A stretch of DNA of 64,000 nucleotides from Winogradskyella sp. (GCF_013213835.1 NZ_JABSSU010000007.1:62001-126000); one strand, 5' to 3'. Positions 49,713 to 60,398 are shown, numbered from the stretch's first letter. Translations and numbers: made by a program. Notes: generated by a model not told the origin, from the letters alone.

Positions 49713-52274
49713 CTAGAAGCTATATCTTAAACTAGCATTCCAAGTTCTTCCGTTTGTATTGAATAATCCAAAACGATCAGAGTTTTGAATAGTAATCTCA
49801 TTAAACGCGTTGAATACGTTACCACCTAAAGTAAGTTTGTTTCCACTTAATTCGAAGTCGTAAGAGAAACCAAAGTCAGTTAATGAGAAAGGATCTATAG
49901 TACCTACATTTTCTGTTTGTACTGAATTACCATCATTTAACCAATGTCTGTCGTAATAGTTGATATTTCCGTAGAAATCTAAATCTTCAACCACCTCAGC
50001 TCTAAATCCGAATCCTGCGGTAAACTGAGGAGCAGTAGAAACATTAACACCTTCTCTGTTAACACCATCACGAGTTTCTAATAACTCACCAGTATCAGAG
50101 TTGTAAACAGAAACATTCGACTCACCATCAAACTTCCAGCTACCAGAAGATACATACCCAGTTAAGCTAATGTTATCAGTTAATCTATACTGTAAATCTA
50201 ATTCTACACCTGTATGAACCTGACGAACACCTCTATCAAAAATACTTTGGAAAATATCATCAGAATCGTCATCTGGAGTACCATTATCATCCTGGTCAGA
50301 ACCTAAGATTGTTCTATTATCCCAATCAGTGTAGTAGAAGTTAAAAATTGCCTTGAATCTGTTAGTCTCAAAAATATAACCTAATTCAATACCTGTGATT
50401 TCTTCATTATCAACTTCAGGATTGTCAACAATTACACTAGATCTTCTGATATTTTCAAAAATGTTATCTAAGAATGGTTGTCTTGAGTAGTAACCAAAGT
50501 TACCGAAGATTGTACTTTCTTCACCAATGTTATAGCTAACACCAGATTTTAAATTATAACCAATTTTACTTAATTTATCTGACTTACCAGGATCTGTAAA
50601 ACGACCTTCTCTTTGGTAAGATTGGTTAGAAACAGCACCTTGGAAGAATGCAGAGAACTTATCTGTAGCATACTCTAACTGAGAGAATACACCTTGATAG
50701 TTAATATTTTCTGAGTAATCATAATCAATTCTTTGACCTTCATCAGCAAAGTTAAATAATGCAGCCCAAGGATTTGGATCGAAAGAATCTGTTACAGTTG
50801 CACCGTCAGGTCTGTCATTAGCCCAACCAGATAAACCATAAAAATCAGCTACTTGTCTAAAGTGATCACCTCTATAAAATCTGAAATCAACACCAGCACT
50901 TAAATCTAATTGCTCAGTTAACTCAGTTGAGAAATTAGATACTAAACCGTACCATTGGTGGTTGTTAACAGAAGATCTTCTGATGTAACCTGCACCAAGT
51001 GGAGCACCATAGTCACCACCAACACCGATTAAAGCATTTTGCTCTTCAATAGCAGCATAGTCTATTTGACCGTCAGCAGTACGGATACGTCCATTACCTC
51101 TTGGACCTGTTCCACCACCACGTCCCCATGATGCATACAATACAGTAGATAAATCCGACTTTTCAGAAATATCCCAATCCCAGTTTAAGTTCATTACTGG
51201 TTTGTGGTAATAGTTTTGTCTTTCAGACTCAATACCATCATCAGTGTAACCCCAATGTTGGTTAAATTTAGGATCTCTATCTATAGTCTCTTGACTTTGA
51301 GACCATCTTTGTCCGTGTAATTGAGGAGCACCAGTTAATAAGAAGTTTAAGTTGTGCTGCTCATTTGGCTTATAACCTACAGAGAAGAAATATGTTTGTC
51401 CTTGACCATAAGTACCTTTTGCCCACTTTCTGTGTGCTTGCCAGTGGTCTAACAATACAGAGAAAGACCAACCTTTATCATTAATACCAGAATCGTAACC
51501 AGCAGTAGTTTTGATATAACTATCGTTACCACCTAATACTCTTACGAAACCACCTTCTGTTTTTTCTGAAGACTTCATTACTAAGTTGATTGTACCACCA
51601 ACAGAAGAAATTGCAAGTTTAGAAGCACCTAAACCTCTTTGTACTTGTACACCATTAGCTACGTCAGCAATACCTGCCCAGTTTGACCAGTATACACGAC
51701 CATCTTCCATACCATTTACTGGCTGACCATTTAATAATACAGCAGTGTTAGTTTGGTCGAAACCACGTAAGAAAATCTGACCGTCACCGAAACCAGTTTG
51801 GTTAGACACATAAGCAGAAGGAGTGTTCTTTAAAATTTCTGGTACCTCAACGTTACCAACAGCTCTTTCTTGAATTTCAGACTTTCTAATAGTAGATACT
51901 GCTACTGGAGTCTTTCTGTCTTCAGCTAAATCGATAACACCAGAACCTACAACAATAACTTCATCTAAGCTATTATCTGCAGATAATACTACTGTACCAA
52001 CATTAGCATCACCACTAAACGTAATCACTTTAGAAGTGTAACCTACATAAGAAATAACAATCGATCCAGAGTCTGCTTGAGTCGTTAAAGTAAAGTTACC
52101 ATCAAAATCAGTTGTAACACCGTTTGAAGTACCTTTTTCAAGAACGTTAGCACCTGGAAGCGGAGAGTTCATTTCAGCATCTACTACTTTACCTGTAATA
52201 GTGCTTTGCGCAAAAGCTACTGTAGAGAACAATGCTACTACAGCAACAAGTAAAAATTTAGTAATTTTTTTCAT
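49713..52274 (-). CDS. TonB-dependent receptor with carboxypeptidase-like domain
   Basis: An 853-residue outer-membrane receptor: signal peptide (MKKITKFLLVAVVALF to FAQ), a carboxypeptidase-regulatory-like domain (ITGKVVDAEMNSPLPGANVL to about 95), plug (VEVPEILKNTPSAYVSNQTG, GQIFLRGFDQTNTAVLLNGQ, GASKLAISSVGGTINLVMKS) and a barrel ending ASLRYSF. It starts at ATG 52274; five upstream codons have no signal character. No SusD or enzyme partner lies nearby, so the substrate is unknown. Codon choice looks like that of a well-expressed gene. Confidence 0.9.
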   Translation of the reverse strand: MKKITKFLLVAVVALFSTVAFAQSTITGKVVDAEMNSPLPGANVLEKGTSNGVTTDFDGNFTLTTQADSGSIVISYVGYTSKVITFSGDANVGTVVLSADNSLDEVIVVGSGVIDLAEDRKTPVAVSTIRKSEIQERAVGNVEVPEILKNTPSAYVSNQTGFGDGQIFLRGFDQTNTAVLLNGQPVNGMEDGRVYWSNWAGIADVANGVQVQRGLGASKLAISSVGGTINLVMKSSEKTEGGFVRVLGGNDSYIKTTAGYDSGINDKGWSFSVLLDHWQAHRKWAKGTYGQGQTYFFSVGYKPNEQHNLNFLLTGAPQLHGQRWSQSQETIDRDPKFNQHWGYTDDGIESERQNYYHKPVMNLNWDWDISEKSDLSTVLYASWGRGGGTGPRGNGRIRTADGQIDYAAIEEQNALIGVGGDYGAPLGAGYIRRSSVNNHQWYGLVSNFSTELTEQLDLSAGVDFRFYRGDHFRQVADFYGLSGWANDRPDGATVTDSFDPNPWAALFNFADEGQRIDYDYSENINYQGVFSQLEYATDKFSAFFQGAVSNQSYQREGRFTDPGKSDKLSKIGYNLKSGVSYNIGEESTIFGNFGYYSRQPFLDNIFENIRRSSVIVDNPEVDNEEITGIELGYIFETNRFKAIFNFYYTDWDNRTILGSDQDDNGTPDDDSDDIFQSIFDRGVRQVHTGVELDLQYRLTDNISLTGYVSSGSWKFDGESNVSVYNSDTGELLETRDGVNREGVNVSTAPQFTAGFGFRAEVVEDLDFYGNINYYDRHWLNDGNSVQTENVGTIDPFSLTDFGFSYDFELSGNKLTLGGNVFNAFNEITIQNSDRFGLFNTNGRTWNASLRYSF

Positions 52275-52534
52275 TTTAATTAGTTTCAATTATGGCGCAA
52301 AAGTAGTCTTTATAATTTGATTTACATTACCAAAATGTTAAGAATTTTAACATATTTGTTAACCGAATCTAGATTTCATTCCGTTTTTAATAGCTATTTT
52401 AAGCATTCAATGTTTTATTGAGAATTATTTTAAATTATCACTAATTACGAAGGCTAATTTTTGTGATATTTAAAAAACCTTTGAAAATTGATTTTTTCAA
52501 AAAAAAAAATCAATTACTCACTATTTATTTAAAT
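52275..52534. other. Intergenic region, AT-rich, no recognised feature
   Basis: About 260 bases between the TonB receptor start and the pgi terminator. It has poly-A and poly-T runs (about 52495-52510) but I find no gene, repeat copy or clear -7 box other than unspecific TTTG-containing stretches; it must hold the receptor promoter. Confidence 0.5.
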
Positions 52535-52569
52535 CAAAAAAAGCATTTAGAGAGAACCCTAAATGCTTT
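52535..52569 (-). terminator. Intrinsic terminator of pgi
   Basis: On the minus strand AAAGCATTTAG (52569-52559), loop, CTAAATGCTTT (52550-52540), then T-run (52542-52536); 21 bases after the pgi stop. Confidence 0.88.
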
Positions 52570-52589
52570 ACTAAAATTTTAAATATTCA

Positions 52590-54233
52590 TTAAGAATTCT
52601 TTCTGTAATGTTCTAATAGACTTGAAGTGGAAGCATCGTGCTTATTTATTGCTTCACCGCTAAATTCTTTCAATATTTTATTTGCAAGCTGCTTACCTAA
52701 TTCAACACCAAACTGATCATAACTATAAATGTTCCAGATAATTCCCTGAACAAATATTTTATGCTCATACATGGCTATAAGTTTCCCTAAGCTTTCAGGC
52801 GTCAACTTATCAATTAACAAGGTAGTTGTTGGTTTATTACCTTCAAAAATCTTGAATGGCAGTAACTTTGCCTTTTCCTCTTCAGATAACCCTGAACTAT
52901 TCAATTCAGACAATACTTCAGATTCTGATTTTCCATTCATTAAAGCTTCGGTCTGCGCAAAGAAATTAGACATTAACTTATCGTGATGTTCTTTATTACC
53001 ATGTAGCGAATGCACAAAACCAATAAAATCTGCTGGTATTAGCTTTGTGCCTTGATGAATTAACTGAAAAAAGGCATGCTGAGAATTTGTCCCAGGCTCA
53101 CCCCAAATAATAGTTCCTGTTTGGTAATTAACCTTATCTCCTGTTCTATCTACATACTTACCATTACTTTCCATAATGCCTTGCTGTAAATAGGTAGCAA
53201 ACTGATTTAAGTATTGTGTATAAGGAATAATAGCTTCGCTTTCTGCTTTAAAGAAATTGTTATACCAAATGGTTAATAATGCAGAAACAACAGGAATATT
53301 TGATTTAAAATCAGTGGTCTTAAAGTGCTCATCCATTTTACCAGCGCCATTAAGAAGGCTTTCATAGTTTTCATAACCTAATGCTAAACTGATAGATAAA
53401 CCAACAGCACTCCAGAGGGAGAAACGTCCACCAACCCAATTTTTCATAGGGAAGATATTTTTCTCATCGATACCAAATGATTTTACGCTTTCAATATTTG
53501 TGGATACCGCTACAAAGTGCTTAGACACTGCTTCTGTTGGCAGAGACTCTAAGAACCAACTTCTTATAGAATTCGCATTTGATAAAGTCTCTTGCGTAGT
53601 GAATGTCTTAGAAACAATAACAAATAATGTTGTTTCAGGATCTAAATTCTTTATGATCTCGTTGTAATGATCGCCATCTACATTACTTACAAAATGCGTG
53701 TTTAAGTGATTTTTATAATATTGAAGTGAATCTACAACCATCGCTGGCCCAAGATCCGAACCGCCAATACCTATATTTACAACATCAGTTATAGCTTTCC
53801 CAGTATATCCTTTATGATCACCATTTACTATTGAATCTGTAAAAGCTTTAATTTTTTGTCTAACCTCAAAAACTTCAGGAACCACATTCTCACCATCAAC
53901 AAAAACCTCAGCGTCTTCTGATGTTCTTAGTGCTGTGTGAAGTACTGCTCTTCCTTCTGTTGCGTTAATAATATCACCTTCAAAGTATTTTGAGATAGCA
54001 TCTTTTAAATCAACTTCATTTGCTAACTCTATTAGAACATCTATTGTTTCTTCAGAGATTCTATTCTTTGAAAAATCTACATAGAAATCGTCCCAGCTAA
54101 GTGTTAGCTTACTAACGCGCTCAGTATCTTCTTCAAATAACTCCTTTAAATGTTTAGATTGTATTGTTTCAAAATGTGATTGTAACTTCTTCCAAGCATC
54201 TGTCGATGCCGGATTGATTGATTTTAGTCCCAT
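52590..54233 (-). CDS. pgi: Glucose-6-phosphate isomerase
   Basis: Interconverts glucose-6-phosphate and fructose-6-phosphate. The 547-residue protein carries family blocks: [55 protein letters not shown] (catalytic segment), [22 protein letters not shown] and the terminal [20 protein letters not shown] with the phosphate-binding loop. It begins within the last base of the upstream M23 peptidase stop (one-base overlap), so they are coupled. Confidence 0.98.
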   Translation of the reverse strand: MGLKSINPASTDAWKKLQSHFETIQSKHLKELFEEDTERVSKLTLSWDDFYVDFSKNRISEETIDVLIELANEVDLKDAISKYFEGDIINATEGRAVLHTALRTSEDAEVFVDGENVVPEVFEVRQKIKAFTDSIVNGDHKGYTGKAITDVVNIGIGGSDLGPAMVVDSLQYYKNHLNTHFVSNVDGDHYNEIIKNLDPETTLFVIVSKTFTTQETLSNANSIRSWFLESLPTEAVSKHFVAVSTNIESVKSFGIDEKNIFPMKNWVGGRFSLWSAVGLSISLALGYENYESLLNGAGKMDEHFKTTDFKSNIPVVSALLTIWYNNFFKAESEAIIPYTQYLNQFATYLQQGIMESNGKYVDRTGDKVNYQTGTIIWGEPGTNSQHAFFQLIHQGTKLIPADFIGFVHSLHGNKEHHDKLMSNFFAQTEALMNGKSESEVLSELNSSGLSEEEKAKLLPFKIFEGNKPTTTLLIDKLTPESLGKLIAMYEHKIFVQGIIWNIYSYDQFGVELGKQLANKILKEFSGEAINKHDASTSSLLEHYRKNS

Positions 54234-55537
54234 TATTGTATTGATTGATCTTCTGTTATTGTATTAACTTTTTCTTTTGGCTCTGCATCTAAGAAAAAGA
54301 TATCATCTAGTCTCTTCTTAATTGGCTTTATATGCTCAAGGTATTTCACCTTTAAACTATCACCTATAGGCTCTGCTTGTGGTAATTTTTGTTTGAATGG
54401 GTCAACCTGTCTACCATTCTTCCAAAAACGATAGCACACATGTGGTCCACCTGTATTACCAGTCATACCGACATAGCCAATAACGTCACCTTGCTTTACA
54501 AACTGCCCCTTTTTGACAGCCTGTTTACTCATATGTAAATACTGTGTTGTATATGTATCGTTATGTCTAATCTTAACATACTTACCATTACCGCCACGAC
54601 GTGTTGATTCGATGACTGTACCATTTGCAGTAGCCATAATTGGTGTGCCAATTGGTGCGGCAAAATCAGTACCTTTATGGGGTCTAATCTTGTAACCGTA
54701 ATATGCAATTCTTCTCTTTAAATTATAGCGAGAAGATACTCTTCCAAATTTTACAGGTGATTTTAAAAAGGCACGTCTCATATTTTTTGCCTCTTCATTA
54801 AAATAATCTCTGATGCCTTTAATTGAGTCAGTAACAAACTCAAAGGCATAAAGCGAATCTCCTTTATGTTCAAAATATGCAGCTTTTACATCATGTACTC
54901 CTGTGTAAATACTATCGTTAATGTATTTATCAGTGTATATAACTTTAAAACGATCTCCAGGTTGTAAACGGCTAAAATCTATGGTCCATGCATAAATATC
55001 GTCTGCTAAAATATAAGCTAACTTATAACTTAAACCTTTTTCTTCGAGAGTTTCTGAAATACTATTTTTTATTACACCAGTAGCCGTTTTTTCAACATAC
55101 CTTATGGGTTTTTTACCTTTATAGGTTTGTATTGAGTCTTTAAAATCAATCACCACATAATCTTCTAAACTTTGCTGATAAATAAAAGCTGATGGTTTTT
55201 TAATGCTATCACTAAGGTTTTCCTTTGGGAATAATAATGTGTAAGGCTTACCTACTTGAAGTTTTCTAGCTATATCAAAAGTATCTTTAGCCTTTTCGGC
55301 AATCTGAAAAATTTTGGGATAACCTATGTGGTTGCGGTCTAGAATGATACCGAAAGTATCACCTTTTCTTATTGTATCTCTTTTGAACTCGTAGTGCTTT
55401 TCACTAAAACCAAACTCTACTTTTTCCTTTTTTACAACAACAGGTTGTACATTACTGTCTTCGTTTGGTTTGACGTCCTTACATGCTGAAACAAATACCA
55501 AAAGTAAGGTAATTGCTATCAATCTTCTCAACTGCAT
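54233..55537 (-). CDS. M23-family peptidoglycan endopeptidase lipoprotein with HxC in place of HxH
   Basis: A 434-residue SPII lipoprotein (lipobox FVSAC, Cys19). A LysM-like region precedes an LytM domain in the C-terminal third: [16 protein letters not shown] (His and Asp zinc ligands, about residue 285) and [18 protein letters not shown] (about 364), where the common HxH becomes HxC. Cys can ligate zinc, so activity is not excluded. It would cut peptidoglycan cross-links. Gene order TDO, M23, pgi is one transcription unit, with 12 and 1 base of spacing/overlap. Confidence 0.9.
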   Translation of the reverse strand: MQLRRLIAITLLLVFVSACKDVKPNEDSNVQPVVVKKEKVEFGFSEKHYEFKRDTIRKGDTFGIILDRNHIGYPKIFQIAEKAKDTFDIARKLQVGKPYTLLFPKENLSDSIKKPSAFIYQQSLEDYVVIDFKDSIQTYKGKKPIRYVEKTATGVIKNSISETLEEKGLSYKLAYILADDIYAWTIDFSRLQPGDRFKVIYTDKYINDSIYTGVHDVKAAYFEHKGDSLYAFEFVTDSIKGIRDYFNEEAKNMRRAFLKSPVKFGRVSSRYNLKRRIAYYGYKIRPHKGTDFAAPIGTPIMATANGTVIESTRRGGNGKYVKIRHNDTYTTQYLHMSKQAVKKGQFVKQGDVIGYVGMTGNTGGPHVCYRFWKNGRQVDPFKQKLPQAEPIGDSLKVKYLEHIKPIKKRLDDIFFLDAEPKEKVNTITEDQSIQ

Positions 55538-55549
55538 TAATAATGCGGA

Positions 55550-56482
55550 TTATAAATTATTTCCCCAATTCTTTAATTCTTCTTCCGTCCATAAGTCTGG
55601 AAAGAAAATACGTCTTTGATATTTTGGATGCATATACTTTTTCCAATCGCTACCTCCTGTCGCTTCACCATCACCAAGTCCACTTTCTATATAATGTCTT
55701 GCAGCATTGTAATGCGCCATTACCCAAGTAACGTTTACTGTATAATCAAAATGTCGCATTGCCTTAACTAAATCTTTATCTTTTTGATCTTCTTCTGGCA
55801 ACTCTTTAAAACGTGTCCATAGATTCTTGGTATTATAGGTTTCCATAAACCTTAAGAACTCGTCTTTATAACGCGCCTCAAAATTAACTAAAAGTGTGGA
55901 TTTTTTACCTGTTTTATGATCTTTTCCCGCAGCTTGCCAATATAAATGCTCAAAAGCATGTGTGAATGGTGTATTTCTATCTATGTTTTCTCTAAATCTG
56001 TAATCAATAAGGTTGATAAGTTCTGTAGATGCGAACTCAATCAAACGGTATTGAGCACTCTGAAAACCACTAGCAGGAGTTAAGGTATATCTAAACTTCA
56101 TATATTGCTCAACCTCCATGCCTTCTCTCATGATATTAAATGACGTGGTAAGCATATCAAAATAACGACTAACGCGCATTATTTTGCTCTCAAAAAACAC
56201 AACATCTAAATCTTCCTTTTCTGCAACTTGCGAAATTTCATGCAGTATCATTTTAAAAATGAGTTCGTTTATTTGATGGTAGGCAATAAATACCATCTCA
56301 TCTGGCAATGTAGTTCGCTGAATTTGTAAATTTAATAACGCATCTGTTTGTATATAGTCCCAATAAGTTATAGGCTTACTGTATAGTAAGCCATATAAAT
56401 GATCATCTGTGTCTTGGTCTATTTTATTATACTTTTCTTGAAGCTCTTTTAGAATTTCGTCAAAGTTAGGTTGGTCTGACAT
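55550..56482 (-). CDS. Tryptophan 2,3-dioxygenase family protein
   Basis: Opens the indole ring of tryptophan to N-formylkynurenine using heme. A 310-residue helical protein with LYSKPITYWDYIQTDALLNL, the substrate/heme helix FIAYHQINELIFKMILHEIS and the GFQSAQYRLIEF segment; the proximal heme His is likely in VMAHYNAARHYIESG. The distinctive SGFQSAQ fits TDO. It is 4 bases downstream of the DUF3108 gene, and upstream of M23 and pgi. Together with HppD and HmgA it makes an aromatic amino-acid degradation stretch. Confidence 0.9.
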   Translation of the reverse strand: MSDQPNFDEILKELQEKYNKIDQDTDDHLYGLLYSKPITYWDYIQTDALLNLQIQRTTLPDEMVFIAYHQINELIFKMILHEISQVAEKEDLDVVFFESKIMRVSRYFDMLTTSFNIMREGMEVEQYMKFRYTLTPASGFQSAQYRLIEFASTELINLIDYRFRENIDRNTPFTHAFEHLYWQAAGKDHKTGKKSTLLVNFEARYKDEFLRFMETYNTKNLWTRFKELPEEDQKDKDLVKAMRHFDYTVNVTWVMAHYNAARHYIESGLGDGEATGGSDWKKYMHPKYQRRIFFPDLWTEEELKNWGNNL

Positions 56483-56486
56483 ATAT

Positions 56487-57281
56487 TTAATTGTCTATTA
56501 CTATTGGCAAAGAATACTTTAATCCTTTGAATGCTTCTAAGTCTGCTCTTAGTGAACCTACAGCCAAATCTGCATGAATTTTTAATGGTATTTTATTTTC
56601 ATCATCACTTACCCAAAGCGTTAAACTTTCCTCTTCTTTAAATACACGACCAGCCATGACATATGGTCTAAATTTAAGTGCATTTATCTTCACTCTATTT
56701 CCATTAAGTCTAATCTTAACTGTTTCTCGTCCTAAAAATTTAAGCTTAAAACCATAATTCTCTTCATCAAAGAACATATTCGTCTGAATTTCATCACCAA
56801 TCTTTAATGACGGCACATCAATGCTATTTCTCAAATAATAATACATTGAAACCATGTCTTGAACATCTTTCTCAGTAGAAAACGTATCGATTTTTTTCTT
56901 TTTCTTATTATTTACAATCGCCTTCCCTTCTTTGTGATCAAAATCAATTTCGATATCCTTAGTATGTCCACCTTCATCTATTTTTCTGATAAATTTATAA
57001 GGCGAACCAGTATTTTTATCAAAATAACTCTCGTATCTGTCTCTTACTTTAAAGAACAAATTAACAGCACCAGTCGTTTTTCCTTTACCCACGACATGAT
57101 AGACGGATTTACCATTCAGGTTTTTTTCATTCACCTTCAAAGTTGCTTCACCAGCTTTAAACCAGCCGCTATAACTCATTCTAAACTTAAACCATTCTCC
57201 TTTTTGAAAGGCTGAATCTGTTTTTGTGCTTGAAGGGTTAAGCCCTGCAAAGAATATTAATAATGTAAGTAGATATTTCAT
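56487..57281 (-). CDS. DUF3108 exported protein
   Basis: A 264-residue periplasmic protein: signal peptide (hydrophobic 4-16) and the DUF3108 beta-sandwich (FQKGEWFKFRMSYSGWFKAG, YHVVGKGKTTGAVNLFFKVR, DMVSMYYYLRN, RPYVMAGRVFKEEESLTLWV). The family is exported and of unknown role, thought to be an envelope protein with a repeated beta fold. It is the gene directly upstream of TDO (4-base gap), so it is in the same unit as the peptidase and pgi. Confidence 0.85.
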   Translation of the reverse strand: MKYLLTLLIFFAGLNPSSTKTDSAFQKGEWFKFRMSYSGWFKAGEATLKVNEKNLNGKSVYHVVGKGKTTGAVNLFFKVRDRYESYFDKNTGSPYKFIRKIDEGGHTKDIEIDFDHKEGKAIVNNKKKKKIDTFSTEKDVQDMVSMYYYLRNSIDVPSLKIGDEIQTNMFFDEENYGFKLKFLGRETVKIRLNGNRVKINALKFRPYVMAGRVFKEEESLTLWVSDDENKIPLKIHADLAVGSLRADLEAFKGLKYSLPIVIDN

Positions 57282-57421
57282 AACGCTTTTATTGTAAATT
57301 TAAAAAATGTCACATAATTAATATGTTACATTAATCTTAAATACAATTACTATTCCAAAAATATAAAAACGATAAAACCCAAACTATTAACCTGAGTTAA
57401 TTTAATATGTGAACAATAGAA

Positions 57422-58582
57422 TTATAAAGTACCTCGTTTAGCTTGTTCTCGCTCTATAGATTCAAACAAGGCCTTAAAATTACCGGCGCCAAAACCTCTT
57501 GCACCCATACGTTGTATAATCTCAAAAAATAGCGTTGGCCTATCTTCTACCGGCTTGGTGAAAATCTGCAGCAAATAACCTTCTTCGTCAGCATCAATCA
57601 TAATACCTAAGGCCTTGAGCTTTTCTATATCTTCTCTCAACTCATGATCAAAAATATCTAATCGTCCTGGCACTGCTTTATAATATTCTTCTGGAGGAGT
57701 AGATAAAAACTCAACACCATTTGCCTTTAATTGAGACACCGTTTTAATGATATCATCTGTTGCTACTGCGATGTGTTGTACACCAGCTCCTTCATAGAAA
57801 TCTAAATATTCTTCTATCTGCGAACGCTTCTTACCTTCAGCTGGTTCATTAATTGGGAACTTTATTCGACCATTACCATTAGACATTACCTTACTCATTA
57901 ATGCTGAATACTCAGTATGAATTTGCTTGTCATCAAAAGACAGGAAGTTTTCAAACCCCATAACGTCTTCATACCATTTTACCCAAACGTTCATTTGATT
58001 CCAGCCCACATTACCAACCATATGATCAATATATTTTAAACCAGCAGCAGGCGGATTATAATCGGTTTTCCATTCAACAAATCCTGGCATAAATACGCCA
58101 TCATAGTTTTTTCGCTCTACAAACATGTGAACCGTCTCGCCGTAAGTATAAATTCCTGCAGTGACTACTTCACCAAATTCATCTGTATCTGCTTTAGGCT
58201 CTTGATAGGACTTAGCACCTCTAGATGTGGTTTCTTTATAAGCACTTCTTGCATCATCAACCCAAAGCGCTACCACTTTTACACCATCACCATGTTTTAC
58301 AATGTGGTCATTAATTGATGATTTACTATTTAAAGGTGTTGTAAGCATCAGTTTTATCTTGTCTTGTTTTAAAACATAACTAACAGCATCTGTAGATCCC
58401 GTTTCTAAGCCTCTATATGCATATGATTGAAAACCAAATGCGGTTTTATAAAAGTGAGCAGCCTGCTTCGCATTACCTACGTAAAACTCTACATAATCTG
58501 TTCCTAAAAGCGGTAAGAAATCTTGTGCTCCTTCAAATATTTTTTCTAAACCGTAGTTTACTGATTTAACCTCCTTTGCCAT
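57422..58582 (-). CDS. hppD: 4-hydroxyphenylpyruvate dioxygenase
   Basis: Converts 4-hydroxyphenylpyruvate to homogentisate, the second step of tyrosine breakdown. The 386-residue protein has two vicinal oxygen chelate domains. The iron ligands are in YIDHMVGNV (first His), GVQHIAVATDDI (second His) and TLFFEIIQRM (Glu), and the substrate helix RMGARGFGAGNFKALFESIE is complete. It is 16 bases downstream of the CCC-motif gene and, with hmgA above it, forms the tyrosine pathway unit. Confidence 0.97.
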   Translation of the reverse strand: MAKEVKSVNYGLEKIFEGAQDFLPLLGTDYVEFYVGNAKQAAHFYKTAFGFQSYAYRGLETGSTDAVSYVLKQDKIKLMLTTPLNSKSSINDHIVKHGDGVKVVALWVDDARSAYKETTSRGAKSYQEPKADTDEFGEVVTAGIYTYGETVHMFVERKNYDGVFMPGFVEWKTDYNPPAAGLKYIDHMVGNVGWNQMNVWVKWYEDVMGFENFLSFDDKQIHTEYSALMSKVMSNGNGRIKFPINEPAEGKKRSQIEEYLDFYEGAGVQHIAVATDDIIKTVSQLKANGVEFLSTPPEEYYKAVPGRLDIFDHELREDIEKLKALGIMIDADEEGYLLQIFTKPVEDRPTLFFEIIQRMGARGFGAGNFKALFESIEREQAKRGTL

Positions 58583-58598
58583 GATATAGTTATTTTAT

Positions 58599-59102
58599 TT
58601 AGTATCGAGAGTCTATGTCTCTCATTATTTCTTCTATTGATTTTTCTTTTTCTACTTCTTCAGAAATTGTATCGTTAGATATTTCATAAGTTTCGTCTTG
58701 CCAAGTACCTTCAGTAGAATCTTCTTCGATTAAAATTACTTCTTCGTCTATGTCGTTCTGATTATTGTTTTCAATATCTTCTAAAAAATCGGACGATAAT
58801 GCCGCACCAAAAAAGATTAAACCAATTATGGTCAGAAATACAATTATTCCATTAAAAACAATGGCAATAATATTTAAAATCTTACCTGTATTGACATTAC
58901 TTCTAGTTTGGGGTGAATATGCTTCATAGTGTTCTGCATATTCTTTAAGACTTTTATTAGCCTGGATTAAGCCGAAAATTGCCATTATCAACGGAATTAT
59001 AGCTGTAAAACCATAACAACAACAGCCTGCTATTCCTAAAACTAATGATACAACACCTAAAATAAGTGCTAATGGATCTGCTGGTAATTTATTTTGACTC
59101 AT
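58599..59102 (-). CDS. CCC-motif membrane protein (DUF4190-like)
   Basis: A 167-residue inner-membrane protein with two to three hydrophobic helices: LALILGVVSLVLGIAGCCCYGF, the CCC triplet, IIPLIMAIFGLIQ and ILNIIAIVFNGIIVFLTIIG, then a very acidic C-terminal tail (about 40 residues). This is the Bacteroidota CCC-motif membrane protein family, function unknown. It lies between hmgA (stop adjacent to its start) and hppD (16-base gap), so it is transcribed with the tyrosine pathway; a role in that pathway is not implied by the sequence. Confidence 0.85.
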   Translation of the reverse strand: MSQNKLPADPLALILGVVSLVLGIAGCCCYGFTAIIPLIMAIFGLIQANKSLKEYAEHYEAYSPQTRSNVNTGKILNIIAIVFNGIIVFLTIIGLIFFGAALSSDFLEDIENNNQNDIDEEVILIEEDSTEGTWQDETYEISNDTISEEVEKEKSIEEIMRDIDSRY

Positions 59103-60260
59103 TTACTCTAACCAAGATTTATAGTAATCTTCATCTGCTATTTTTAGCGCTTCCTCTGTGACCTTTAAAGGCTTAAAGGTATCTACCATAACAGCTAACT
59201 CATCTGTCTTTACCTTACCAATACTGCGCTCCATTGCACCAGGATGCGGTCCGTGCGGTATACCTGCTGGATGTAACGAGATATGGCCCGCATCAATATC
59301 ATTTCTACTCATAAAATCACCATCGACATAATACAAGACTTCATCACTATCTATGTTACTATGATTATAAGGTGCTGGAATAGCTTGTGGGTGATAATCA
59401 TATAATCGCGGTACAAAGCTGCAAACTACAAATGCATCTGTTTCAAATGTTTGATGCACTGGTGGTGGCTGATGCACACGACCTGTTATAGGTTCAAAAT
59501 CATGTATAGAGAAGGCATAAGGATAATTAAACCCATCATAACCAATAACATCAAACGGATGTGATGCGTAAACCATCTCTATAATTTCATCTTGCTTTTT
59601 TATATTGATTAAAAAATCACCTGATTCATTATAGGTTTCTAATTCTTCTGGTCGTCTAATATCACGCTCGCAAAATGGTGAGTGCTCTAATAATTGACCA
59701 AACCAGTTTCTATAGCGTTTTGGTGTATAAATTGGTCTGTATGATTCTACAATAAATAATCGGTTATCTTCGGTATCAAAATCTATTTTATAAATAATAC
59801 CTCTTGGAATTAATAAATAGTCACCATACTTAAAATCTAAATTACCTAACATGGTACGTAACTTACCAGTGCCCTTGTGAATAAAGATTAACTCGTCTGC
59901 ATCTGTGTTTTTGTAGAAATAATCTTTTGTGGATTGTTTTGGAGCAGCCAATATAATATTGCAATCACTGTTTGTCAATACAACTTTTCTACTATCTAAA
60001 TAGTCGTCTTCTGGTTTTACTTTAAACCCATGAAAACGATATGACTGCATATTATTAGCTTTAGCAACCTTTGGTGCTATACTATATTGCTTCTTTATCG
60101 CTTTCACCTGTGTTGGTCTTTGCTCATGATAACTATTTGTTGACATACCGTCGAAACCTATAGTACCAAACAATTGCTCATAGTAAAAACTGCCATCTGG
60201 CTTTTTAAATTGTGTATGGCGCTTTGGAGGAATTTGTCCTAATTTATGATAAAATGGCAT
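59103..60260 (-). CDS. hmgA: Homogentisate 1,2-dioxygenase
   Basis: Opens the ring of homogentisate to maleylacetoacetate using Fe(II). The 385-residue cupin enzyme shows TDADELIFIHKGTGKLRTML and GDYLLIPRGIIYKIDF in the N-terminal half, and the C-terminal cupin with PPPVHQTFETDAFVVCSFVP, YNHSNIDSDEVLYYVDGDF and HPAGIPHGPHPGAMERS that carries metal and substrate residues. It heads the unit hmgA, CCC-motif, hppD. A dispersed repeat copy at 60349 lies in its upstream region. Confidence 0.96.
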   Translation of the reverse strand: MPFYHKLGQIPPKRHTQFKKPDGSFYYEQLFGTIGFDGMSTNSYHEQRPTQVKAIKKQYSIAPKVAKANNMQSYRFHGFKVKPEDDYLDSRKVVLTNSDCNIILAAPKQSTKDYFYKNTDADELIFIHKGTGKLRTMLGNLDFKYGDYLLIPRGIIYKIDFDTEDNRLFIVESYRPIYTPKRYRNWFGQLLEHSPFCERDIRRPEELETYNESGDFLINIKKQDEIIEMVYASHPFDVIGYDGFNYPYAFSIHDFEPITGRVHQPPPVHQTFETDAFVVCSFVPRLYDYHPQAIPAPYNHSNIDSDEVLYYVDGDFMSRNDIDAGHISLHPAGIPHGPHPGAMERSIGKVKTDELAVMVDTFKPLKVTEEALKIADEDYYKSWLE

Positions 60261-60348
60261 TATTATTTAGTTAATTAGTGTTTTGTCTGTTCTCTTAATG
60301 GCCAAAACCATTGACCTTTAAAGTTACGAAAAATGTATTATATAAATA

Positions 60349-60398
60349 CGATACTGAAACAAGTTCAGCATGACAGGATTGTCATTCTGGATTCCTTT
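60349..60398. repeat. Dispersed repeat pair upstream of hmgA
   Basis: ATACTGAAACAAGTTCAGCA (60351) plus TGACAGG, then TTGTCATTCTGGATTCC (60380): the first is nearly identical to the 10051 copy. This 60261-60470 gap holds only these and the hmgA control region. Confidence 0.75.
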
